Positions 1 to 6,605 of a stretch of DNA of 11,433 bases are shown here, piece by piece. Below the pieces are notes generated by a model that ran no database searches, was not told where the DNA came from, and worked only from the letters and a program-made list of their open reading frames with translations. The number at the start of each line of letters is the position of its first letter. Positions within the stretch are counted from its first letter, which is position 1. Source of the stretch: an uncultured Burkholderiales bacterium (GTDB lineage: Bacteria; Pseudomonadota; Gammaproteobacteria; Burkholderiales; Burkholderiaceae_E); contig CAIKZV010000437.1 in assembly GCA_903831925.1 (NCBI GenBank), positions 1 through 11,433 on the forward strand, read 5' to 3'. The position numbers were made by a program, and so were the translations under genes.

Positions 1-234
1 AACCAAGCCAAGCACGGCGTGTCCTTACTCATGGCGGTCGAACTAGATTGGGAAGCTGCGGTGGTGTGGGTTGATGACCGGTTTGATTACAACGAGATGC
101 GAATGATCGCACTCGCTCCAAACACGGAGATTCTGTACTACGTGGCGTTTGTAGATCGTGGCACAACGCGAAGGATCATCAGCCCTCGCCGCGCCCATCG
201 TCGTGAGGTAAAGCACTATGTCAAAAGTCTCTAA
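1..234 (+). CDS. brnT: BrnT family toxin (type II TA, ribonuclease), 5' truncated by window edge
   Basis: The frame is open from base 1 and reads N-Q-A-K-H-G-V-S at once, matching the conserved KHGVSF stretch near the N-terminus of BrnT proteins, so only about a dozen residues should be missing. The remainder shows the family pattern: an aromatic/acidic helix (LDWEAAVVW), a beta strand (EILYYVAFVDRG), then the conserved basic ending RIISPRRAHRRE. BrnT is known as a RelE-fold ribonuclease toxin that blocks translation and is neutralised by BrnA. The GTG at 19 lies inside the conserved motif and is not the true start. The stop overlaps the next gene by 17 bases, the usual brnT-brnA order. The promoter, normally autoregulated by the BrnT-BrnA complex, would lie left of the window. 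The family call is firm; activity cannot be judged from a partial gene. Confidence 0.88.
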   Translation, partial: NQAKHGVSLLMAVELDWEAAVVWVDDRFDYNEMRMIALAPNTEILYYVAFVDRGTTRRIISPRRAHRREVKHYVKSL

Positions 235-517
235 GCGGACTACTGTCCGCGTGCCTACCGCGGCTGAGGACAAGGCCATCATGGCGGCGGCGAAAAGCGA
301 TCCCGATTCTCAGCCGCTAACACTGCGTCAGTTAAACGCCATGATTCCTTTGCGGTTGCCGCTCGGTCGTCCAAAGTCCGAAAACAAGAAGTTGCTGGTA
401 TCGGTGCGTTACAGCCCCGAGGTCATTACCTACTTCAAGTCCACAAGGGAAGGCTGGCAGTCGCGTATGGATGGCGTGCTTCGTCAGTACGTTGCGCGTC
501 ATTCTCGTAGCGCGTAG
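218..517 (+). CDS. brnA: BrnA family antitoxin
   Basis: This 99-residue protein fits the BrnA antitoxin family. A basic, flexible N-terminal half is followed by GRPKSENKKLLVSVRYSPEV (about 50-69) and then YFKSTREGWQSRMDGVLRQYV, which is the C-terminal ribbon-helix-helix DNA-binding region typical of BrnA. BrnA binds BrnT, blocks its ribonuclease activity and represses the operon. The ATG at 218 is preceded by GAGGT (205-209) with 8 bases of spacing, inside the 3' end of brnT, so the two genes are translationally coupled through a 17-base overlap. The protein looks full length and intact, so the pair may be functional. Base composition seems less GC-rich than in the genes to the right, which agrees with mobile accessory DNA, although no transposase or attachment site is visible. 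Confidence 0.87.
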   Translation: MSKVSKRTTVRVPTAAEDKAIMAAAKSDPDSQPLTLRQLNAMIPLRLPLGRPKSENKKLLVSVRYSPEVITYFKSTREGWQSRMDGVLRQYVARHSRSA

Positions 518-721
518 AAAAGGGCCGAACCCGGTGGTAGACCACGTTCGCTCGCGAACTTGACGCTGCGCAATAACGCCGCATAGCGCCGGTCACCTTG
601 AACGTGAGGCCGCATGAAGCTAGGCCCCGACCTCACGCCGACCGATGAAGAACTGGTAGCCGGTTTCGAGCGCCTCAGACAGGCGTTCGAGCCGCGGGCT
701 GGCGATCTAAAGTTACTGCGA
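518..721. other. Spacer between brnA and the convergent transporter gene
   Basis: No convincing gene is seen. The spacer holds small inverted repeats: GTGGT/ACCAC (534-545), GTTCGC/GCGAAC (546-559) and a 7-bp pair CGTGAGG/CCTCACG (602-608 and 631-637). None is followed by a T-tract, so none is a clear intrinsic terminator. A 59-codon reading frame begins here at 614 and is listed separately. Confidence 0.5.
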
Positions 722-793
722 TCAGCTCAACATCCAGATCAGCGCTGTTCCGCCGATCGAAATCAGGATGTGTCCGAAGGCCACCGTACTTGA
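614..793 (+). other. Doubtful 59-codon reading frame, possible gene remnant
   Basis: ATG at 614 opens a frame whose first 30 or so codons look protein-like (MKLGPDLTPTDEELVAGF, then an amphipathic ERLRQAF stretch). Its last 24 codons run antisense through the 3' end of the transporter gene and look random. No good Shine-Dalgarno sequence precedes it. It could be the 5' remnant of a gene cut by the rearrangement that brought in brnTA, or chance. No family is recognised. Confidence 0.2.
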
Positions 794-2413
794 GTAGCCG
801 ATGACGGCGACCGGGCTTTCTGAGCGCTCCTGAAGCGCGGCAAGACCTGCGGTCATGGTCTGCGCGCCGGCAAGCGCCCCCAGCAGCAGCAATGGATTGA
901 GTCCCAGCAGGTAGCGGCCCACCAGCAGACCGACCAGTTGCGGCACAAGCGTAACCACGATACCCCCGAGGAAGACCTGCAGGCCGATCTCCCGGATAGC
1001 ATCAACGAATACCGGCCCGGCCTTCAGCCCGATCATGGCCACGAAGGCGGCCAGACCGATTGATTTCATGAACTCAATGGCGCCTGCCGGAATAAAGGCA
1101 AATTCGGGATGGGTCGAGTTTCGCCAGCCCATTGCGAGCCCCATCAGCAGCACCGCGACGCTGCTTCCGAGTGCGATGTGAAGGCCGCCTACCGGGAAGG
1201 CCAGCGCGAGCCCCAACAAGGCCCCGGTGAAAATCGCCAGGCCCAGTGCCACGAAGTCGGTGTGCCGGGGTGGATGAGCCACGTCGCCCAGGCGCTGCGC
1301 CACCCGCTCAACAGTGGGGGTCAGCCCGAACAGCGTGAGCTTGTCGCCCCGTTGCAATACCGTGCCCGGTGCGACCGGGAGGTCCTGTCCACCGCGTCTG
1401 ATCGCTCGCACGAACACGCCTCTGATGAGTTCGGGGGCGGCACGCAGCGCATCAATGGTCGTTCCCGCGATGTCGCGTCGGGTGATCTCCACCTCGAGGC
1501 TCGACTGGCCGATGTCCAGCAGTTCGCGGTCGAACACTTCCTCTGCCTGCGGCGCAAGTGTGCCGACCAGGGTCTCGTTCAGGCCGATCACGGCAACCAC
1601 ATCGCCTGCCTTCAGGACGGTGTCGGGTCGCGCCTCGATAATCGTTTCGTCGCGCCGAATGCGTTCGATAAAGAGCCATGCCGGCTGCGCCATCGACTCG
1701 GCCTGGGCAATCGTTTGACCGACGACCGAATAAGACGGATCGAGTCGATAGGCTCGCAACTCGAACATCCGCCAGGCGGACGTGACATCCTGGCGTTCGC
1801 GGTCCATGCCCATCGCGGTTTCAAGCTTCAGCGCCTCCGCCTTCAGATCCAGACGCAGCAGCCAGGGACCGATGTAGGCGCAAAAGAAGATCACCCCGAA
1901 AGTGCCGAAGATGTAGGTGAGTGCATCGGCGACCGGGATTTGCCTGATCAGGCGCTCCTTTTCTTCGCCCGGCAGCGGCAGCGACCGGATGGCCTCGCTG
2001 GCGGTGCCGATCACCGGGGATTCGGTCAGGGCACCCGACATCATGCCGGCGGCATAACCCAGCTCGAGCTTGAGCAGTCGAGCCATGACGAAGGCTGTCA
2101 GTACCCCGGCCACCGGAATCACGACGCCCAGCGCGACCCATCGCCAACCGCCGTCCTGGACGCCTCGCACAAAGCCCGGCCCGGCCGAATAGCCGATCCC
2201 GAACATGAAGAGCATGAAAAGAAATTGTTTTGCAGTATCGGCGACCGGCACGTGAAAGAGGTAACCGATGAGAAGCCCTGCGATCAGCGACCCGGTCACC
2301 GGTCCGAAGCCCACGCCCTTGAGCTTGAACTTGCCGATCCAGTATCCGATGCCGATCGCAAGAAACACCGGCAGCTCCGGATGCTGCGTCATATAGGGCG
2401 TCAACCAGTCCAT
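722..2413 (-). CDS. AspT/YidE-type (aspartate-alanine exchanger family) transporter with two RCK_C domains
   Basis: The 563-residue product has the layout of the AAEx/YidE-YbjL family: an N-terminal membrane block (about 12-190), two TrkA-C (RCK_C) cytosolic domains (about 217-287 and 300-377) and a second membrane block (about 385-562). The duplicated family motifs are visible as SGALTESP (126-133) and GALAGAQTMTAG (512-523). The founding member AspT exchanges aspartate for alanine; many relatives have unknown substrates, so no substrate is assigned. The frame stays open to an ATG at 2515, but I chose the ATG at 2413 because MDWLTPYMTQHPELPVFLAI is the usual family N-terminus, the 34 extra residues look non-coding, and the longer form would leave only 14 bases before the divergent kdoO. 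No strong Shine-Dalgarno sequence precedes 2413. A -10-like TAAAAT lies on this strand at 2442-2447, without a clear -35 element. Confidence 0.85.
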   Translation of the reverse strand: MDWLTPYMTQHPELPVFLAIGIGYWIGKFKLKGVGFGPVTGSLIAGLLIGYLFHVPVADTAKQFLFMLFMFGIGYSAGPGFVRGVQDGGWRWVALGVVIPVAGVLTAFVMARLLKLELGYAAGMMSGALTESPVIGTASEAIRSLPLPGEEKERLIRQIPVADALTYIFGTFGVIFFCAYIGPWLLRLDLKAEALKLETAMGMDRERQDVTSAWRMFELRAYRLDPSYSVVGQTIAQAESMAQPAWLFIERIRRDETIIEARPDTVLKAGDVVAVIGLNETLVGTLAPQAEEVFDRELLDIGQSSLEVEITRRDIAGTTIDALRAAPELIRGVFVRAIRRGGQDLPVAPGTVLQRGDKLTLFGLTPTVERVAQRLGDVAHPPRHTDFVALGLAIFTGALLGLALAFPVGGLHIALGSSVAVLLMGLAMGWRNSTHPEFAFIPAGAIEFMKSIGLAAFVAMIGLKAGPVFVDAIREIGLQVFLGGIVVTLVPQLVGLLVGRYLLGLNPLLLLGALAGAQTMTAGLAALQERSESPVAVIGYSSTVAFGHILISIGGTALIWMLS

Positions 2414-2529
2414 GGAGTCTGTGCCAAGCTGAAAAACGATGATTTTATCCGCGGTTCGGACTCTGGCCGGAGAAGGATAGACTCGCACCTCAGGACAGCC
2501 TGGCCCGAACATCATCGGGGACCCCCACC
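2414..2529. promoter_or_regulatory. Divergent intergenic region between the transporter gene and kdoO
   Basis: These 116 bases must carry promoters for both outward-facing genes. On the minus strand TAAAAT (2442-2447) is a plausible -10 element. On the plus strand TTCGGA (2455-2460), a 17-base spacer and TAGACT (2478-2483) form a weak sigma-70-like candidate. GGGGA (2517-2521) is the likely ribosome binding site for kdoO, 8 bases from its ATG. No operator was recognised. Confidence 0.35.
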
Positions 2530-3405
2530 ATGACGCCCGTCACTACGCTTTCTGTCGACTCCTGGAACCCAGCCTGCACGGCTGAGGAACAGGAGCGTGC
2601 CACCCGTGCGCTTGAAGCCGGTGGCGTGTTGTTCATGCCGTCCCTTGTCTTCGCGCTGCAAGACGACGAGCGCGACTTCATGTCACCCGCGACTGCCGGA
2701 GATGGCAAGAATGTCAGCTTTGATGGCGCCCGAAATCGCCTGAGCGGCAGCAGTGCAGACGCGGCGTCGCAGCGGCGCCTTGAGCTCATGCTCGCGCGCT
2801 ATGCCGCATCCAGTCGGTCCTTGCTGCGCGGCCTGTTGCCGCACTACGCGCCGACCTTGCAGCAGGCACGCACCAGTTTTCGACCGGTCGAGATCGCCGG
2901 CCGCGACATTTCATGGCGCAAGGACGATACACGCCTGCATGTCGACAGTTTTCCGTCGTCGCCGACCGGAGGCGATCGGATTCTGCGGGTATTCAGCAAC
3001 GTCAACCCGAATGGCCAGTCGCGCGCCTGGCGTCTGGGCGAGTCATTCGAGGCGGTGTCGCGCCGCTTTCTGCCGCAGATTCGGGGTCCCTTGCCCGGCG
3101 CGAATAAGGTGCTCAAGGCCCTGGGCATCACCAAACGGCTGCGCAGCGACTACGATCACTTCATGCTCGGTCTGCATGACCGCATGAAGGCCGACCTCGA
3201 CTATCAGATCAAGGCCGATCAGAGCGATGTCGGTTTCCCGCCGGGCTCCAGCTGGATCGTCTACACCGATCAGGTGTCACACGCCGCCATGGGTGGTCAG
3301 CATGCCTTCGAGCAGACCTTCCACTTGCCGGTGGCCGGCATGCTCGATCCGGCGCAAGCCCCGCTCGGCATCCTGGAGCGCCTGGTCGGCAGGACGCTGG
3401 CGTGA
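2530..3405 (+). CDS. kdoO: Kdo 3-hydroxylase (Fe(II)/2-oxoglutarate-dependent LPS core modification)
   Basis: This 291-residue protein fits the Kdo hydroxylase family, characterised in Burkholderia ambifaria and Yersinia pestis. These enzymes use Fe(II), O2 and 2-oxoglutarate to hydroxylate the outer Kdo sugar of Kdo2-lipid A, giving D-glycero-D-talo-oct-2-ulosonic acid (Ko). Family signatures visible are GDGKNVSFD (57-65), RLHVDSFPS (135-143), RILRVFSNVNP (150-160), a WR-GESFE block (167-174), RSDYDHFMLGLHDRMK (205-220) and SWIVYTDQVSHAAMGGQ (241-257). The H137-x-D139 pair and H251 fit the 2-His-1-carboxylate iron site. There is no signal peptide or membrane segment, in keeping with action at the cytoplasmic face of the inner membrane before core completion. 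The length is normal for the family. The gene's TGA overlaps the GTG of the next gene, so the two are co-translated. Confidence 0.88.
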   Translation: MTPVTTLSVDSWNPACTAEEQERATRALEAGGVLFMPSLVFALQDDERDFMSPATAGDGKNVSFDGARNRLSGSSADAASQRRLELMLARYAASSRSLLRGLLPHYAPTLQQARTSFRPVEIAGRDISWRKDDTRLHVDSFPSSPTGGDRILRVFSNVNPNGQSRAWRLGESFEAVSRRFLPQIRGPLPGANKVLKALGITKRLRSDYDHFMLGLHDRMKADLDYQIKADQSDVGFPPGSSWIVYTDQVSHAAMGGQHAFEQTFHLPVAGMLDPAQAPLGILERLVGRTLA

Positions 3406-3986
3406 GCCCGGTGACCGCCCGATCTTTGGCTCGACAGTCCAAGGCCGGTCAATCAGCCCCGACCACGGAATCGATGCTGGGCCGCGCCGAACGGGACTTC
3501 GCGCGGGTCGCTCGTCATTGGCTTGATGCCGGCCTGACCCATGCGAGCATCGACCATCTCCTGCGTGCGGCCTTTGTCGACGCGGCCGTCGCGATGCTCG
3601 AGAACACTGGTAAAAAGCCGACGATCAGTGCGGTGAGTCTGGCGACCGGCTTGCATCGGCGGGAAGCCAAGCGGCTCATCGGTCGCTCGCCTCAGGCATC
3701 GGTGCCGGTTCCAGCATCGATGGCCAGCGCATTGATCGACCTCTGGCTTACCGATCGACGCTATCTCGATGCCAAGCGCCGGCCCCGCCAGTTACCGCGC
3801 CAGCAGCGCGCCCGGGGTGTCAGCTTCGAGCAGCTTGCCCGGTCGGTCAGTCGCGATATCCATCCGCGCAGTCAGCTTGACGAGCTGGCCCGTCTGGGTC
3901 TGGTCCGCATCGAGGGGGACACCGTGGCGCTTTCGCTCGAGCGCATCGACCCGAGCCTTCGCCGCAAGGCATCCCCGCCGCTCTAG
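3402..3986 (+). CDS. DUF6502 family protein, predicted helix-turn-helix regulator
   Basis: The 194-residue product resembles the DUF6502 family of proteobacterial proteins of unknown role. The family-like core begins near residue 45. A helix-turn-helix-like segment follows at about 72-94 (KPTISAVSLATGLHRREAKR), then a LIDLWLTDRRYLD motif (111-123), a proline/arginine linker with LPRQ, and a winged-helix-like C-terminus (SRDIHPRSQLDELARLGLVR, about 150-169). The GTG at 3402 has AGGA (3391-3394) 7 bases upstream and overlaps the kdoO stop in GTGA, which favours it; an ATG at 3474 would remove a 24-residue tail that I cannot match to the family. Cytoplasmic and probably DNA-binding, it may regulate its operon, but no target is known. 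Its stop codon overlaps the stop of dsbD on the other strand. Confidence 0.75.
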   Translation: MSPVTARSLARQSKAGQSAPTTESMLGRAERDFARVARHWLDAGLTHASIDHLLRAAFVDAAVAMLENTGKKPTISAVSLATGLHRREAKRLIGRSPQASVPVPASMASALIDLWLTDRRYLDAKRRPRQLPRQQRARGVSFEQLARSVSRDIHPRSQLDELARLGLVRIEGDTVALSLERIDPSLRRKASPPL

Positions 3987-5962
3987 TTGCTGCCGATCGC
4001 GGCCACGCGTTCGAGGTGAGACACCATCTCGGACGCCTTGCGATAGCCGATCACCCGGCTGCCGTCGATTTCGCCCGCGCCGGGTTTCATGAACACCAGT
4101 CCCGGCGGACCGAACAGGCCAAACCGCTTCATGAGCGCCTTGGACGCTTCATCGTTGCGGGTGACGTCAGCGCGCAGCAGTTCGAAGCCTGCAAGCTGCG
4201 CCTTGACCTTCGCATCCGAAAAGGTGAATCGCTCCATCTCTTTACAGGCCACGCACCAGTCGGCATAGAAATCAACCAGCACCGGGCGCGCTGATTGTCC
4301 GAGCAGGGCATCGAGTTCGCCGCTGGAGGCGACGTTTCGGAAGCGAAGTTCGCCGGCGCTTTCTGCGCGATTTGCCCCGGTATCGGCATTTGCGATGCCG
4401 GCTGCAGCGCTCGATGTCTGAGCCAGCGGTGCCAGCGGCTTGAGCGGATCGGTGCCGCCCATGGCAATCCCGGCCAACTCCATCGCGCCCGCGACAAAAA
4501 CCAGCATCCCCAGCCCTTTGCCGAGTCGGCGCAAACCGCGGGCATTGTCGGGCAGGGGATCGAACGCGCGCAGCATGCTGGCGCAGCCGATGGCGAGCGC
4601 CGCCCAACCGAGCATCGACGCCCAGGCGGGCAGGACCGGCGCCACCATCCAGAGCGCCACACCCAGCAAGAGCACGCCGAAGAAGGATTTCACGCCGACC
4701 ATCCAGGCGCCGGCCCGAGGCAGCAGGCTGCCGGCAGACAGACCGGTGAGCAGCAGCGGCACGCTCATGCCGCAGGCCATTGCAAACAGCGCTGCGCCGC
4801 CCAGGATCACGTCCCGGGTCGATCCGATATAGACCAGGGCGCCTGCGAGCGGCGCGGCCACACAGGGCCCGACGATCATGGCCGACAGCGCTCCCATGAC
4901 GAAGACCGACGTGAATTTGCCGCCAGGCAGTTTGTCGCTGGCACTCGACAGTTTGCTCTGGATGGAGGAGGGCATCTGCAGCGTGAAGGCATCAAACATC
5001 GACAGGGCCAGCACTGCCAGGATCAGCGCGAAGCTGCCCAGCACGGCAGGATGCTGGAGGGCGCCCGCGATGCCTTCGCCAGCCAGACCGGCTGCCACGC
5101 CCATGGCGGTATAGACCGTTGCCATGCCCATCGCATAGGCCGCCGAGAGCGCCAGGCCACGTTGTCGCGTGACGGTCGTGCCTTGGCCAACAATGATCGA
5201 TGACAGGATCGGCACCATCGGCAGCACGCAGGGCGTAAACGACAGCAGCAGACCGAGCAGCAGAAACAGCGGCACGACCTGCAGGAGGCTGCCGCTCTTG
5301 AGCGCTCGCCCCACACCGCTGTCGTCTTCGATCAGGCCGGGGGCTTTCGGTGCGGCACCGATCGTCTGCGCACTGACGACCGCAGCGGCAAGAACGATCG
5401 GAACCTGTTTCGACTGCGGCGGATAGCACAGGCCTGCATCGGCGCAGCCCTGGCTGGTGAGTTCGACCTCGAAGCTGGCAGGTGCTTTGTCGATCGGAAT
5501 CCTGATTTCGAAATTGCCGCCGAGGGTTTCAACCGTCTCTTTCAGGATCGGATCGAAGGCGATCTTTCCCGCCGCCCGTTGCGGTGTGCCGAGTTGCACC
5601 TGCGCCGAGGCGGCGGTGACCGCCATGCGCGAGCCATACAGGTGATAGCCCTCGGCAACCTGCCAGCCGATGACGAGGCTTCGCCCGTCGGCGCTGGTCG
5701 AGACGCTGGATTTGAAGGCGTCGTCGGGGTCGAGAAAGTCGGCATCGCTTGCGGCAAGCGCCGCGCCCGACAGTGCGGCTGCTGCAGACGTCAGCACGAC
5801 GAGTCGACGCAAGCCCGCCAGTAAGGAATTCACAGCCTTGATGCCGTTTGTCTGTGCCCGACGTCCGGCTGTCTCCGGCATGTGATTTTTATCACGGTCA
5901 AGCCGTGATGCTCCGGCCAGAGCCCGGGCAGTTCGGGTTAATTCGTCAGGCAAGCAGGTCAT
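3983..5962 (-). CDS. dsbD: Thiol:disulfide interchange protein DsbD
   Basis: DsbD carries electrons from cytoplasmic thioredoxin across the inner membrane to periplasmic DsbC, CcmG/TlpA-type and DsbG-type proteins. All three modules and all six redox cysteines are present in the 659-residue frame: the periplasmic alpha domain with C173/C179 (CADAGLCYPP), an eight-helix-type CcdA-like membrane domain with C245 (FTPCVLPMVP) and C367 (VGPCVAAPL), and a C-terminal thioredoxin-like gamma domain with C570/C573 (DWCVACKEME). The ATG at 5962 has GAGGA on the minus strand (5972-5976) at 9 bases, but it leaves a 53-residue leader before the signal-peptide core (LVVLTSAAAALSGAALA, about 54-70). ATG at 5881 or GTG at 5833 would give a more normal signal peptide but lacks a good ribosome binding site. 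It is divergent from the mrtJ operon and probably serves the TlpA-like protein encoded there. Confidence 0.95.
   Translation of the reverse strand: MTCLPDELTRTARALAGASRLDRDKNHMPETAGRRAQTNGIKAVNSLLAGLRRLVVLTSAAAALSGAALAASDADFLDPDDAFKSSVSTSADGRSLVIGWQVAEGYHLYGSRMAVTAASAQVQLGTPQRAAGKIAFDPILKETVETLGGNFEIRIPIDKAPASFEVELTSQGCADAGLCYPPQSKQVPIVLAAAVVSAQTIGAAPKAPGLIEDDSGVGRALKSGSLLQVVPLFLLLGLLLSFTPCVLPMVPILSSIIVGQGTTVTRQRGLALSAAYAMGMATVYTAMGVAAGLAGEGIAGALQHPAVLGSFALILAVLALSMFDAFTLQMPSSIQSKLSSASDKLPGGKFTSVFVMGALSAMIVGPCVAAPLAGALVYIGSTRDVILGGAALFAMACGMSVPLLLTGLSAGSLLPRAGAWMVGVKSFFGVLLLGVALWMVAPVLPAWASMLGWAALAIGCASMLRAFDPLPDNARGLRRLGKGLGMLVFVAGAMELAGIAMGGTDPLKPLAPLAQTSSAAAGIANADTGANRAESAGELRFRNVASSGELDALLGQSARPVLVDFYADWCVACKEMERFTFSDAKVKAQLAGFELLRADVTRNDEASKALMKRFGLFGPPGLVFMKPGAGEIDGSRVIGYRKASEMVSHLERVAAIGSN
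5881..5909. promoter_or_regulatory. Overlapping palindromes upstream of the dsbD signal peptide (CRP/FNR-like)
   Basis: Three GTGAT half-sites alternate in orientation: GTGAT (5882-5886), ATCAC (5891-5895) and GTGAT (5905-5909). The first two form TGTGATTTTTATCACG (5881-5896), which fits the CRP-type pattern TGTGA-N6-TCACA at 9 of 10 positions. The second and third form a perfect 7-bp inverted repeat, ATCACGG-N5-CCGTGAT (5891-5909). If dsbD starts at 5881 or 5833, this sits just upstream as an operator; if it starts at 5962, it is inside the leader-coding part. No protein can be assigned with confidence. Confidence 0.45.
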
Positions 5963-5994
5963 GGCGTCGGTTCCTCAGGGTACGAAATCAAGGT

Positions 5995-6037
5995 GCGATG
6001 TAAATGTGTAATTTGCACATGAAAAGTATGACATCGC
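5995..6037. promoter_or_regulatory. Nested inverted repeats in the dsbD-mrtJ divergent region
   Basis: An outer perfect 7-bp inverted repeat, GCGATGT (5995-6001) and ACATCGC (6031-6037), encloses an inner pair ATGTG (6004-6008) and CACAT (6016-6020). The ATG of the inner left arm is the annotated mrtJ start, so a bound repressor or an RNA hairpin here would affect mrtJ initiation directly. The symmetry centres are about 4 bases apart, so these may be two separate sites, not one structure. Confidence 0.35.
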
Positions 6038-6591
6038 CGGTCGGCTCCAGGCCGCCGCCTGGAGGTCAGCCTCAACCGCTCATCCAAAGTTGTCTGCCGA
6101 CTGTCGCAGCCGAAAAAATCATTTTTCGACTGCATGATCACGCCGGTTCAGCAGGTCGTGGACCGACCATCGGCTCGACGCTGGCGCTTTGTGTGCTGGC
6201 CTTGTCAGTGGGTCTGCCGATCGCTTTCGTGGTGCTTGCTAAAGGCCCGTTGGGCTGCAGTGACTCACTGCTTCACGCAGGCCTTCCTGATCTGCTGCTC
6301 GCTCTGGCGATTGCGCCGCTCATCGAAGAAGTCGCGCTGCGCGCCGGTCTGCAGGACGGCGTGCGAGCAGCGCGTGGCGGGCGCAATCGATCCGGCTGGA
6401 TCGAAGTCGTGATCGCAACACTGGCCTTTGTCGCCATGCACTGGGCGCGCAGCCCCTGGCCGTTGCCGCTGGCCTGGGCCCTGCCGGGTCTGGCACTCGC
6501 CGGTCTGTATGTCTGGCGCCGCAGTCTGATTCAGTCGATCGCGGTCCATGCCGCATTCAATCTCGCCGCACTGGCTGTCTGCACGGCCTGA
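6004..6591 (+). CDS. mrtJ: CPBP-family glutamic intramembrane protease, probable JDVT-CTERM sorting enzyme MrtJ
   Basis: This 195-residue membrane protein carries the three motifs of Rce1/CAAX-type (CPBP) glutamic proteases: EEVALR (E108, E109, R113), FVAMH (F142-H146) and HAAFN (H182-N186). Hydrophobic segments lie at about 57-78, 93-107, 133-147, 152-170 and 176-193. Published computational work (Haft) assigned such proteases to C-terminal sorting signals with an invariant cysteine, MrtJ being the predicted partner of JDVT-CTERM. The gene 14 bases downstream encodes exactly such a tail, which is the main reason for the mrtJ call over a generic CPBP protease. The ATG at 6004 has AAGGTG (5990-5995) at 8 bases. 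The first 45 or so residues are polar and proline-rich, and their coding DNA holds palindromes, so translation may begin at 6019 or 6028. Confidence 0.82.
   Translation: MCNLHMKSMTSPVGSRPPPGGQPQPLIQSCLPTVAAEKIIFRLHDHAGSAGRGPTIGSTLALCVLALSVGLPIAFVVLAKGPLGCSDSLLHAGLPDLLLALAIAPLIEEVALRAGLQDGVRAARGGRNRSGWIEVVIATLAFVAMHWARSPWPLPLAWALPGLALAGLYVWRRSLIQSIAVHAAFNLAALAVCTA
6106..6133. repeat. 28-bp near-perfect palindrome with A/T core
   Basis: GCAG-c-CGAAAAA, a 4-base centre ATCA, and TTTTTCG-a-CTGC pair over 12 positions with one mismatch. It lies in the 5' part of the mrtJ frame and could be an operator, a bidirectional attenuator-like hairpin (its A/T core is unlike a normal GC-rich terminator), or chance. 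Its presence raises doubt that the first 40 or so mrtJ codons are translated. Confidence 0.45.
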
Positions 6592-6605
6592 CAGGAGTCA
6601 ACCCC

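Noticed and set aside
534..559. Two adjacent short inverted repeats as a transcription terminator after brnA
   Set aside because: The stems are 4-6 bp with 2-4 base loops, and no T-tract follows on either strand.
1321..1824. Several short overlapping frames on both strands inside the transporter
   Set aside because: They are out-of-frame shadows; the RCK_C domains are encoded continuously in the main frame without interruption.
1109..2533. 474-codon plus-strand open frame opposite the transporter gene
   Set aside because: It is antisense to a well-supported membrane protein, its product is rich in Arg, His, Gln and Gly with no family pattern, and it extends past the divergent promoter region. 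It is a typical GC-rich antisense artefact.
4295..5203. 302-codon plus-strand open frame opposite dsbD
   Set aside because: It is antisense to the six-cysteine DsbD frame, and its composition (His, Gln, Arg, Gly) shows no recognisable domain.
5959..6141. 60-codon minus-strand frame ending in an ATGA overlap with the outer dsbD start
   Set aside because: The overlap looks like coupling, but the frame has no ribosome binding site, is antisense to mrtJ, crosses two palindromes and has no family resemblance.
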